NCBI GenBank assembly: GCA_910584085.1
Contig: CAJTZY010000025.1
Coordinates: 1 to 11,645 of the forward strand
Source: an uncultured Bacilli bacterium
GTDB lineage: Bacteria > Bacillota_I > Bacilli_A > RF39 > UBA660
Direction of reading: 5' to 3'
Length of the DNA: 11,645 bases
Position numbers and translations under genes: made by a program. The notes below the pieces were generated by a model. That model ran no database searches, was not told the DNA's origin, and saw only the letters and a list, made by a program, of their open reading frames with translations. Shown here in pieces: positions 5,072 through 11,645 of the stretch (position 1 is its first letter; each line of letters starts with the position of its first letter).

Positions 5072-7565
5072 AATTCATTACTAATTTTTTAAAACCGCTT
5101 TTTCCATTTATTTTTCCTTTTGATAAATCATCTAAGAAAGTACTTGCACAATCTTCACCATTTGTACATGTTAATGTATAATCATCATATTTATGATTTT
5201 TATTATACTCTTTTATCTCTGAAATAATATCAGGTGTTAACACTATTTTGTATTTTGGTTGTTCCTTATTTTTATTATAACTATTATTTTTACTCATAAC
5301 TTCTTGTACAATCTCATTTGTTGGTAAATTATCTTCATCTTTACTCCAGTTACTTCCTACATTTCTACCATTCCCACCTATACCTGGAAATGGATTAGTT
5401 GTATCTATTATTCTAAATTCTAAGTTTAATTTATCTGGTTCATCATCATATGTCGTTATTAACTCTTGTTCTGGGATAACAGTACAAGCACCACTTGAAC
5501 TTGCTTCAAATTGAGTTTTTCCAAGAGATTTACTCAAACTTGAAGATGGTAATGTTACAGAAAATGGAACATTATATTTTTGTTTCGATTTCCATTCACT
5601 AATTATCCCATATCCTAAAAACTTATAATTATCTCCTCCAGTATAACTAACTGTACCGCTACCATTCATAGAATACACAGAGCTAAAGTAATAGTTAACA
5701 CTTTTAGAATATACATGCCATTTACCAGAACTTTCAGTTTCTGATAGTGTTGCATTCAAATCAGTAGTGGAAGCAGATAAATTACCACCACCAAATTTTA
5801 TTATACTTGCCCCATAATCTGAATATTTTCCTGGATTAAAACTAGTACTAATCGTATAGCATTTTTTTGTTACCGTTCCAACTGTTGCAATTGCATCCGC
5901 TCTATTACTAATTTGAAAAGGCATTTGACCTGATTTAACAGTCCATTCAGTGGTACCAAGCGAATTTGACAAATCAAATGAAGTAAAACAAAGTGCCTTA
6001 GATCCGTCGGAATCAATTAATTCATTATAACAAGATAAATTACTGGAATTAAAAGTTACTCCTATACCAAAATCTCCCGAAAGACATTTTAAATTATCTA
6101 CTGATGGAGGATTACAAGTAACATTTTTACATGCTTGTTCACCAGTTTTATTATTTAAATTAAGTAAAGCATTATAATTTTTTCCTTTTTCCTTATACTT
6201 ATTATATAACCCAATTCTTAAATCCATATTATTTTTATTGCTTAAACTATTAAAATCAGATGTACAATCTGCAGATTTTTTATTCTCAATCTTTATAGTT
6301 ATTTTTTGTCCCTTTTTTGCATCATAATTGTAACAACGATCAGAAAGTTCATATCCTTCTGGTGCGACTATTTCCTTTATTGATTTATGCTCAGCAGTAA
6401 CTGGTGGGTCCAAATATTCAATATGTCCTGAACCAGTAATTTGCCACTCTCGCTCTAATTTTGTTTGATCACAACCATATCCATCATAAATAGCAACTTT
6501 AAATGGTAGATTAATTTTATTTCCAGAAGGATCTATCTTATCAACATGTAAAAGAAATTTTTCATATTTTTCTTCTGGATTATTATATACCCTCTCTGTT
6601 TTAACTGTATTTGCTTGTAAGTAAACAGAATAACAGCTACTATTTGCTACATATCCACTAGGAGCAGAAGTTTCTCTATAACTATAATATGTATCTGCAC
6701 TTAATCCAGAAAATGTTATTTCACCACTAGAATTTGATATTCCATATTTAATTGGAAATCCAGAACAAGAACTTCCTCGATATAAACTAAATTGTGCACC
6801 TGATAATAAATTTCCACTTGAAGACATCTTTATTATTTTAATAGTTCCATATGATGGAATAGGTGGTGGAGGTGTTTCACATGATTTTTCATATTCTGCT
6901 TTACTTACTATATTTCCATATTTATCATAATATTTACCACTAACTATCTTACAATAATATTTTGTTGGCGTTGGTTTATAAATATCAATTGCTCTTACTA
7001 TACCACAATCTTTAGCATATATAGAACTTGTAGAAGACTGTGCATAATTTTCTAATGTGTATAACAAATCGGATCTACCGGTCCAAGCAGAAAATTTATT
7101 TGTATTTCTAATATAGGATGCCATAAGCGAACCAGTCTTTAAAACACTAATTCCACTCCTATCTTGATATTTAAAAACTGGACAATAAACTAATTCTGCC
7201 CTTTTATTGTATGCCTCTTTTATATCAGATAAGCCACTATCTGCTAAAAAATTGCTTACAGCATTTGAACCAATAAATCTTGGACTAATAACTCTACTAT
7301 AAGCACAATTAGCAAGGATGTTATCTGGACAAATATTTTGAGGAGATAATGTTTTTACAGGACTGCCATATTGACCATTATAACTAAGACGTACTTGATA
7401 ATAGACCAAATATACACATGCATAGTTTTTACTAAAATCACAAGGTTCTGTCGGCCTTCCAAATCCATTACCCTTATCTTCTATTTTTGCTTCCACATTA
7501 ATATCACATATATTTAACAAAAATACAAAAATTGTTATCAATACTAAATATTTTATTTTCTTCAT
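5070..7565 (-). CDS. Secreted cysteine-rich SpaA/Cna-B-type surface protein
   Basis: An 831-residue protein from the chosen ATG at 7565. A TTG at 7580 and ATG at 7574 are in frame upstream, but GGGG about 9 bases before 7565 and the clean signal peptide MKKIKYLVLITIFVFLLN..VEA favour the inner start. A cysteine-containing N-terminal region with no recognised fold (about 27-230) and a proline spacer come before two SpaA-like domains (about 239-330 and 336-428). Each has the Lys...Glu...Asn pattern of intramolecular isopeptide bonds: TIKIIK, YRETSAPSGY, VYNNP in the first; HVDKID, IKEIVAPEGY, IENKK in the second. The rest (about 430-831) is Ser/Thr/Asn-rich with more cysteines and no family I can name. 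There are about 22 cysteines in the mature protein, and no LPXTG signal or C-terminal membrane segment. It probably acts outside the cell in adhesion or wall structure (inference); its anchoring is unclear. It lies between ksgA and yvcK. Confidence 0.8.
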   Translation of the reverse strand: MKKIKYLVLITIFVFLLNICDINVEAKIEDKGNGFGRPTEPCDFSKNYACVYLVYYQVRLSYNGQYGSPVKTLSPQNICPDNILANCAYSRVISPRFIGSNAVSNFLADSGLSDIKEAYNKRAELVYCPVFKYQDRSGISVLKTGSLMASYIRNTNKFSAWTGRSDLLYTLENYAQSSTSSIYAKDCGIVRAIDIYKPTPTKYYCKIVSGKYYDKYGNIVSKAEYEKSCETPPPPIPSYGTIKIIKMSSSGNLLSGAQFSLYRGSSCSGFPIKYGISNSSGEITFSGLSADTYYSYRETSAPSGYVANSSCYSVYLQANTVKTERVYNNPEEKYEKFLLHVDKIDPSGNKINLPFKVAIYDGYGCDQTKLEREWQITGSGHIEYLDPPVTAEHKSIKEIVAPEGYELSDRCYNYDAKKGQKITIKIENKKSADCTSDFNSLSNKNNMDLRIGLYNKYKEKGKNYNALLNLNNKTGEQACKNVTCNPPSVDNLKCLSGDFGIGVTFNSSNLSCYNELIDSDGSKALCFTSFDLSNSLGTTEWTVKSGQMPFQISNRADAIATVGTVTKKCYTISTSFNPGKYSDYGASIIKFGGGNLSASTTDLNATLSETESSGKWHVYSKSVNYYFSSVYSMNGSGTVSYTGGDNYKFLGYGIISEWKSKQKYNVPFSVTLPSSSLSKSLGKTQFEASSSGACTVIPEQELITTYDDEPDKLNLEFRIIDTTNPFPGIGGNGRNVGSNWSKDEDNLPTNEIVQEVMSKNNSYNKNKEQPKYKIVLTPDIISEIKEYNKNHKYDDYTLTCTNGEDCASTFLDDLSKGKINGKSGFKKLVMN

Positions 7566-7613
7566 ATCATACATCCCCAATCTTTGTAGAATAGAATATT
7601 TTATATTACTTAT

Positions 7614-7642
7614 ATAATATCAATTTTTTTACCATTATTCAA
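7614..7642 (-). promoter_or_regulatory. Candidate promoter of the surface-protein gene
   Basis: On the minus strand TTGAAT (7637-7642) and TATTAT (7614-7619) are 17 bp apart, with TG at the extended -10 position (TGATATTAT). The -10 ends about 49 bases before the start at 7565. A run of five AAAT units begins four bases upstream of the -35. Confidence 0.5.
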
Positions 7643-7645
7643 TAC

Positions 7646-7665
7646 AAATAAATAAATAAATAAAT
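7646..7665. repeat. Tetranucleotide microsatellite (AAAT)5
   Basis: Five exact tandem copies of AAAT lie between the ksgA stop (7669) and the candidate promoter of the secreted surface protein. Repeats of this kind can change length by slipped-strand mispairing. In such AT-rich DNA a five-copy run can also arise by chance. Confidence 0.85.
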
Positions 7666-7668
7666 ATT

Positions 7669-8496
7669 TTACAAATTATTTGCTATATCTACAAATATTT
7701 CAATTGGTAATTGTTCTGCTCTAACGCTTAAATCAAGATTATATTTTTTAAGCACTTCTTCTATTTTTATTAAATCATAATCCCTTAAATTATTCCTCAA
7801 AGTTTTTCTTTTTTGATTAAAAGAATCTTTTACTAATTTAAAAAACATTTTACTATCATTTAATTTATACATATTACTTTTTTTAGAAAATTCTATAACT
7901 ATACTATCTACATTAGGTTTTGGCATAAATACATTTTTAGATACATCTAATATTTTTTTTACATCAAAATAATAATTTAAATATATAGAAAGAGAATTAT
8001 AATCTTTAGAATTAGGTTTAGCCTTAAATCTATCTCCTACCTCTTTTTGTACCATAACAACTATTTTTTCAACAGGAACCTCATCTTCAATAAATTTCAT
8101 TATTATAGGGGTAGTTATATAATATGGTAAATTAGCAACTACATATAATTTTTTATAGTCATATTTCTTTATATCAGAAAGTACATCGCATTTCAAAAAA
8201 TCTTCAAATATTATATTTACATTACTAAGTCCATTTAAATTATCTTCTAATAAATCCTTTAAAGTTGTATCCACTTCATAACAAAGTACGCATTTAGCAT
8301 ACTCTGCAAGTTTAAAAGTTAAAGAACCCGCACCTGGACCTATCTCAATTACAAGTGTATCCTTATCTATTTTTGAACACTCTATTATATTATTTATAGT
8401 ATTTTCATCTATAATAAAATTTTGCCCATACATCTTTTTTAAATTAAAATTATATTTTTCCATTTTTTCTTTAAACTTATTTGGTGAATACTCCAT
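7669..8496 (-). CDS. rsmA: 16S rRNA (adenine-N6,N6)-dimethyltransferase KsgA/RsmA
   Basis: A 275-residue Rossmann-fold methyltransferase that dimethylates the two adjacent adenines of the helix 45 loop near the 3-prime end of 16S rRNA during small-subunit assembly, using S-adenosylmethionine. Motifs: GQNF (24-27), EIGPGAG (51-57, AdoMet binding), YEVD (73-76, acidic residues for the ribose), catalytic NLPYY (122-126), FMPKPNVDS (190-198), and the C-terminal FNQKRKTLRNNL block (226-237). GGAGG lies about five bases before ATG. It follows the 3D-domain gene by 24 bp, reproducing the Bacillus order except that rnmV, normally just upstream, is missing. No terminator is visible after its stop, so transcripts may continue into the surface-protein gene. 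Confidence 0.97.
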   Translation of the reverse strand: MEYSPNKFKEKMEKYNFNLKKMYGQNFIIDENTINNIIECSKIDKDTLVIEIGPGAGSLTFKLAEYAKCVLCYEVDTTLKDLLEDNLNGLSNVNIIFEDFLKCDVLSDIKKYDYKKLYVVANLPYYITTPIIMKFIEDEVPVEKIVVMVQKEVGDRFKAKPNSKDYNSLSIYLNYYFDVKKILDVSKNVFMPKPNVDSIVIEFSKKSNMYKLNDSKMFFKLVKDSFNQKRKTLRNNLRDYDLIKIEEVLKKYNLDLSVRAEQLPIEIFVDIANNL

Positions 8497-8510
8497 AAAA
8501 CCTCCAAAAT

Positions 8511-8537
8511 AAAGATGGAATTACCAACCCCATCTTT
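8511..8537 (-). terminator. Hairpin between the 3D gene and ksgA
   Basis: AAAGATGG (8511-8518) and CCATCTTT (8530-8537) form an 8-bp stem with an 11-base loop that contains the stop codon of the 3D-domain gene. On the minus strand it is followed by ATTTTGGAGG, so the T-rich tail runs into the ksgA ribosome site. It may act as a partial terminator or message-processing hairpin rather than a full stop. Confidence 0.4.
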
Positions 8538-9210
8538 GTACACTAAACTTTGTATTTGAGCTAGTTGCTCCTGCTGTTAAAGCTTCCCTCTCAGATGCAA
8601 AAGCTAAATCTATCCAAACAGTACCTTGCTTCCAAGCCCTTCTCATTGTAATCCCTGTATCTAAAACAATTCCATAAAACTCATCTAATATACCATTATC
8701 TACTTTAATTATAGTTCCACATGGAAATGCAGAATTATCAGCTGCAAGTATTCTTATTTTTCCATATGTTGAATCATTATATTTTACACCGTCAGTTATT
8801 AAACTATGTCTTTTACCTTCTTTTGTTAAACAAGACACATTCCCAACCGCACTACACCCTGGACAGTCAGGCCCATATCCTGTTAATCTACCACTATATT
8901 CACCTGGCGCACCTGATCCAACCTCAACTACTTCATTTTTTTTATCACTTAAATGTGTGTAATTAAGACCATCATAAGTATAATCAAGACCATTTATCCC
9001 TTCAGAAAGTACTACAGGTTCTGCAGTAGATGGTTTCTTCTTATTATATACATAAGTTGTCTCATAAGGTTCTATCTCATTAATCATTGTAGCCGTCATA
9101 TCACTAGTTGGATTATCTATTGTAACACCTGTAGTTAACATAGTTACTACAATTGTACTTACCATAATTATAACAGATAAAACCATAGAAATTTTTAACT
9201 TAATTGACAT
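8521..9210 (-). CDS. Membrane-anchored G5-like/3D-domain cell-wall protein (YabE-like)
   Basis: A 229-residue protein. An N-terminal hydrophobic segment (about 7-29) is an uncleaved anchor or signal. Residues about 63-100 (EPVVLSEGINGLDYTYDG ... NEVVEVGSG) resemble a shortened G5 domain. From about 104 a C-terminal 3D domain follows, with its three aspartates Asp158 (AADNS), Asp184 (LDTG) and Asp201 (IDLAF). The 3D fold is a double-psi beta-barrel related to lytic transglycosylases, so a peptidoglycan-cleaving role outside the membrane is likely. Cys116, Cys119, Cys127 and Cys164 lie in the domain and could form disulfides. B. subtilis YabE sits at the same place (before rnmV-ksgA) but is longer, with DUF348 repeats that are missing here. 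AGAGGTGAT lies just before ATG, and a strong promoter is at 9238-9266. Confidence 0.9.
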   Translation of the reverse strand: MSIKLKISMVLSVIIMVSTIVVTMLTTGVTIDNPTSDMTATMINEIEPYETTYVYNKKKPSTAEPVVLSEGINGLDYTYDGLNYTHLSDKKNEVVEVGSGAPGEYSGRLTGYGPDCPGCSAVGNVSCLTKEGKRHSLITDGVKYNDSTYGKIRILAADNSAFPCGTIIKVDNGILDEFYGIVLDTGITMRRAWKQGTVWIDLAFASEREALTAGATSSNTKFSVQRWGW

Positions 9211-9237
9211 TTTATCACCTCTATCGTAGGTAATAAA

Positions 9238-9266
9238 ATTATATCATTTTTAAAATCTTAAGTCAA
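9238..9266 (-). promoter_or_regulatory. Strong promoter of the 3D-domain gene
   Basis: On the minus strand TTGACT (9261-9266) and TATAAT (9238-9243) are exactly 17 bp apart, with an extended -10 (TGATATAAT). The -10 ends 27 bases before the start codon. It is the best host promoter in the window and probably serves the 3D gene and, by read-through, ksgA. Confidence 0.85.
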
Positions 9267-9320
9267 ATTCAAATTTTTAATAGTAATTTATATATATAAT
9301 ATAACTTTAAATACAAATTA

Positions 9321-9349
9321 TTGACTTTTTAAAATAATTTATATATATT
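9321..9349 (+). promoter_or_regulatory. Promoter of the HerA-like ATPase gene
   Basis: TTGACT (9321-9326) and TATATT (9344-9349) are 17 bp apart, with the -10 ending 23 bases before the ATG at 9373. It is divergent from the 3D-gene promoter, with about 54 bp of AT-rich DNA between the two -35 boxes. No clear operator palindrome was seen between them. Confidence 0.8.
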
Positions 9350-9372
9350 AAAATAAATAAAAGGAGAAGCTT

Positions 9373-10821
9373 ATGTATATAAATAATAAAATTTTAATTG
9401 GTAAAAATGAAAACAAAGAAATATTTATATTACCTAAAATGTCTAATAGACATGGAATTATAAGCGGTGCTTCTGGGAGTGGTAAAACTATTACATTAAA
9501 AGTACTTGCAGAAAGTTTTTCAGAAGCTGGAGTTCCTGTATTTCTAGTTGATGTTAAAGGTGATTTAGCAGGTATGTGTTTTGAAGGCACTAGTTTAGAA
9601 AATATAACTAAAAGAGTTGAAGAATTAAACTTAGAAAATTTTAATTTTAAAAGATTTCCAACTAAATTTTTTGATATATATGGAAAATATGGGCATCCTA
9701 TTAGAACTACCATATCAAATGTTGGTCCAAAGTTACTATCACGTATGTTAGGGCTAACCAATGTTCAAGAAGGGGTTTTATCAATTGTATTCAAAATTTG
9801 TGAGGATGAAAATCTAGAACTAATTGATTTAAGTGACTTAAGATCAGTATTAACTTATATTGGAAATAAAAGACAAGAATATACTATAAAATATGGAAAT
9901 ATTACTCTTCAAAGTATTGGCTCAATACAAAGAAATTTACTCAATTTAGAAGAGGAAGGAGCAGATAATTTTTTTGGAAAACCCGAATTTAATATTAAAG
10001 ACTTAATGAAATATGATGAATTTAATGGATATGGATATATAAATATTTTACATGCTACTGAACTTTTCAGACAAACTACCCTTTATTCATCGTCATTACT
10101 ATGGTTACTTAATACTTTATATCAAACCTTACCAGAAGTAGGAGACTTGGAAAAGCCTAAACTAATCTTATTTATAGATGAAGCCCACTTACTATTTTCA
10201 GAAATTCCAGATTACCTACTAAAACAAATAATTCAAATTGTTAAATTAATACGATCTAAAGGAGTTGGTTTATTCTTTATTTCACAAAGTCCAAGTGATA
10301 TCCCTAATGAGGTTTTATCACAACTTTCAAATCGTATTCAACACACCTTAAGATATTATACAAAAAATGATGAAAAGGCTATAAAATGTGCGGCTGAATC
10401 ATTTAGAGATAATCCTTCTTTTAATACAATGGATGCCATTAAAGAACTAAAAATTGGAGAAGCGCTCATATCAGTGCCAAATGAATATGGTGAGCCTAGT
10501 ATAGTAGAAAAAATAACTATTTTGCCACCTCAGAGTAGAATGGGTACAATTACTGATGATGAAAGAAAAAATGTTATAGAAAGTAGTACAATCTATAAAA
10601 AATATGAAAATAAAATTGATGATATTTCCGCTCACGAAAAAATAGTAAAATTAATGGAAGATAATTCTGAAATAAAAATAGAAAAAAAGAATAATGTTTC
10701 AAGCAATAAAAAAATAAAAAAAAGTAGTGCTGAGAAAGCAGCAACTAAAGTTACAAATAGTGCACTTAACACACTTGGAAGAAAAATAGGTAACTCTATT
10801 TTTAAAGGATTATTTAAGTAA
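9373..10821 (+). CDS. DUF853 / HerA-like P-loop ATPase
   Basis: A 482-residue cytosolic ATPase of the HerA-FtsK superfamily, closest in pattern to the DUF853 (E. coli YjgR) group. Walker A is GASGSGKT (32-39), followed by VDVKGDLAG (59-67), a hallmark of this group. Walker B is LILFIDEAH (264-272), with a sensor-type FFISQSPSDIP (301-311) and a basic RIQHTLRYYTKNDEKAI segment (321-337). The C-terminal 60 residues are lysine-rich and then end in a short amphipathic stretch. The cellular role of DUF853 proteins is not established; DNA translocation is inferred from the family. AAGGAGA lies six bases before ATG, with its own promoter at 9321-9349. It is the only plus-strand host gene and separates tatD from the 3D gene, which are neighbours in B. 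subtilis. Confidence 0.9.
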   Translation: MYINNKILIGKNENKEIFILPKMSNRHGIISGASGSGKTITLKVLAESFSEAGVPVFLVDVKGDLAGMCFEGTSLENITKRVEELNLENFNFKRFPTKFFDIYGKYGHPIRTTISNVGPKLLSRMLGLTNVQEGVLSIVFKICEDENLELIDLSDLRSVLTYIGNKRQEYTIKYGNITLQSIGSIQRNLLNLEEEGADNFFGKPEFNIKDLMKYDEFNGYGYINILHATELFRQTTLYSSSLLWLLNTLYQTLPEVGDLEKPKLILFIDEAHLLFSEIPDYLLKQIIQIVKLIRSKGVGLFFISQSPSDIPNEVLSQLSNRIQHTLRYYTKNDEKAIKCAAESFRDNPSFNTMDAIKELKIGEALISVPNEYGEPSIVEKITILPPQSRMGTITDDERKNVIESSTIYKKYENKIDDISAHEKIVKLMEDNSEIKIEKKNNVSSNKKIKKSSAEKAATKVTNSALNTLGRKIGNSIFKGLFK

Positions 10822-10848
10822 AAAAAATAAGATTTTTCTTATTTTTTT
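10821..10848. terminator. Bidirectional terminator between convergent genes
   Basis: AAAAAAATAAG (10821-10831) and CTTATTTTTTT (10838-10848) form an exact 11-bp hairpin with an ATTTTT loop, giving a T run on both strands. It overlaps the stop codons of the plus-strand ATPase gene and minus-strand tatD, so it ends both messages. Confidence 0.75.
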
Positions 10849-11585
10849 ATGTTATACAGTTTTAATGCATTTTGATTTGTTTTGTTTAATACATCTTCTA
10901 TACTAATATTTTTTAATTCTGCTACCTTAAGTGCGACAAAATATACATTTGATGGATTATTTCTTTTTCCTCTAAATGGTTCTGGAGTTAAATATGGGCT
11001 ATCAGTTTCAAGTAATATATTATCTAATTCTATTTCTCTAACAATTTCCTGTAATTTTTTTGAATTTTTAAAAGTAACTACCCCACCTATGCCTATTTTG
11101 TACCCTAGTTTTATAAACTCACGAGCCATCTCTAAACTCGAATTAAAACAATGAATAGTACCAATTACATTATATTTTTTTAATATATCATATGTATCTT
11201 GAATTGCCTCTCTAGAATGAACTACAACTCTTTTATTATATTTACTAGCAAGTTTTAATTGTCTTTCAAATACCTCTTGTTGTTTTTCCTTATTATCCTT
11301 CACCCAGTAATAATCTAAACCTATTTCACCTATAGCAACTATTTTTTCATTATTTATATTATCTTCTATAATTTTAAAACTTTCACTAGTAATACTATCT
11401 ATTTCTTCTGGATGTATTCCAAGTGTACCATATACATTTTTATACTTTTTTACAAGCTCTAATACCTCTTTATTTGATTTATCATCACATCCACTTGCAA
11501 TCATAATACCATCCATATTACTAATTATTTCAGCAAGATTTTCATAATCGTCACTACTTAAATGACAATGTGTATCTATTAACAT
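10839..11585 (-). CDS. tatD: TatD-family metal-dependent deoxyribonuclease
   Basis: A 248-residue TIM-barrel metallohydrolase of normal TatD/YabD length. Metal ligands are all present: His6 and His8 in DTHCHL, Glu87 in GEIGLDYYW, His123 in VVHSRE, His145 in TIHCF, and Asp195 in ETDSPYLTPEP. GIHPE (56-60) is also typical. TatD proteins are DNases (3-prime exonuclease or endonuclease activities reported) linked to DNA repair and DNA degradation; in Bacillus the gene lies after metS and before the 3D gene. The ATG at 11585 matches the family N-terminus, and an in-frame TAG lies upstream before any other start. A good ribosome site (AGAGAGGTG) is about 27 bases away, with a GC-rich hairpin between it and the start codon. 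Confidence 0.95.
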   Translation of the reverse strand: MLIDTHCHLSSDDYENLAEIISNMDGIMIASGCDDKSNKEVLELVKKYKNVYGTLGIHPEEIDSITSESFKIIEDNINNEKIVAIGEIGLDYYWVKDNKEKQQEVFERQLKLASKYNKRVVVHSREAIQDTYDILKKYNVIGTIHCFNSSLEMAREFIKLGYKIGIGGVVTFKNSKKLQEIVREIELDNILLETDSPYLTPEPFRGKRNNPSNVYFVALKVAELKNISIEDVLNKTNQNALKLYNIKK

Positions 11586-11591
11586 ATAACC

Positions 11592-11638
11592 GTCGAGTAG
11601 ACAACTCGACTACACCTCTCTTTCTTCTTAGTGAGAGG
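11592..11638 (-). promoter_or_regulatory. Two hairpins in the tatD leader
   Basis: GTCGAGT (11592-11598) pairs with ACTCGAC (11604-11610) around a 5-base loop, and CCTCTC (11615-11620) pairs with GAGAGG (11633-11638) around 12 bases. The ribosome-site-like AGAGAGGTG lies within the second stem on the minus strand, and the first stem separates it from the tatD ATG. The stretch is clearly more GC-rich than anything near it. It could be a translation-control leader, the end of an unrecognised repeat, or both. The window ends seven bases beyond. Confidence 0.4.
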
Positions 11639-11645
11639 AAGTCTA

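Noticed and set aside
5310..5340. LPTNE in the surface protein as a sortase signal
   Set aside because: It lies about 85 residues from the C-terminus, is not followed by a hydrophobic segment and basic tail, and does not fit LPXTG at its last position.
9348..9761. 137-codon minus-strand frame over the start of the HerA-like gene
   Set aside because: It is antisense to a clear P-loop ATPase with promoter and ribosome site, has no ribosome site of its own, and its residues are the shadow of the conserved Walker A region.
1..11645. Mycoplasma-type code (UGA as Trp), suggested by the very low GC
   Set aside because: All recognised proteins reach family length with UGA treated as stop, and Trp codons at conserved sites, such as the end of the 3D protein, are TGG.

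Overview
The window looks like chromosome of a very AT-rich, low-GC Gram-positive bacterium (Bacillota, probably Bacilli and possibly an uncultured gut lineage related to Mollicutes; the lineage is inference). The evidence is strong AGGAGG-type ribosome sites, TTGACT-17-TATAAT promoters, and the Bacillus-type gene sets tatD / 3D-domain protein / ksgA and yvcK / whiA. All recognised genes end in TAA or TAG, and the proteins reach family length without reading UGA as Trp, so the standard bacterial code is in use.

Layout. Bases 1-507 hold no protein gene: a hairpin terminator, a promoter-like pair followed by a structured stretch that may be a small RNA, and the terminator of the next gene. From there a minus-strand series runs (in transcription order from the right) tatD, a membrane-anchored G5-like/3D cell-wall protein, ksgA (rsmA), a secreted cysteine-rich SpaA/Cna-B-type surface protein, yvcK, whiA, and a stand-alone DHH/DHHA1 phosphodiesterase resembling the catalytic half of the c-di-AMP hydrolase GdpP. 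Two plus-strand genes interrupt it: an IS110-family transposase between yvcK and whiA, and a DUF853/HerA-like ATPase between the 3D gene and tatD. Relative to Bacillus subtilis, rnmV is absent between the 3D gene and ksgA, and rapZ is absent before yvcK.

The most informative part is the IS110 element (about 1567 bp, flanked by TCAC at 2432-2435 and 3999-4002). Its long non-coding left end can be read as a bridge RNA with two internal-loop domains. The donor loop carries an 8-nt copy of the right end and a 7-nt complement of the RE-LE junction; the target loop carries a 7-of-8 complement of the right half of the present insertion site. Joining the two ends in a circle would place TTGACT (right end) exactly 17 bp from TATAAT (left end), building a near-consensus promoter that reads into the bridge RNA and transposase. 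Removing the element restores yvcK and whiA with 7 bases between stop and start and a whiA ribosome site overlapping the yvcK stop, so the element appears to have split a tightly coupled pair.

Functionally the host genes are cell-envelope and housekeeping: YvcK and WhiA (peptidoglycan/carbon metabolism and division control), the 3D protein (peptidoglycan remodelling), KsgA (16S rRNA dimethylation), TatD (nuclease), a DHH phosphodiesterase (cyclic-dinucleotide or short-RNA turnover), and an extracellular protein with isopeptide-type domains that also carry paired cysteines.
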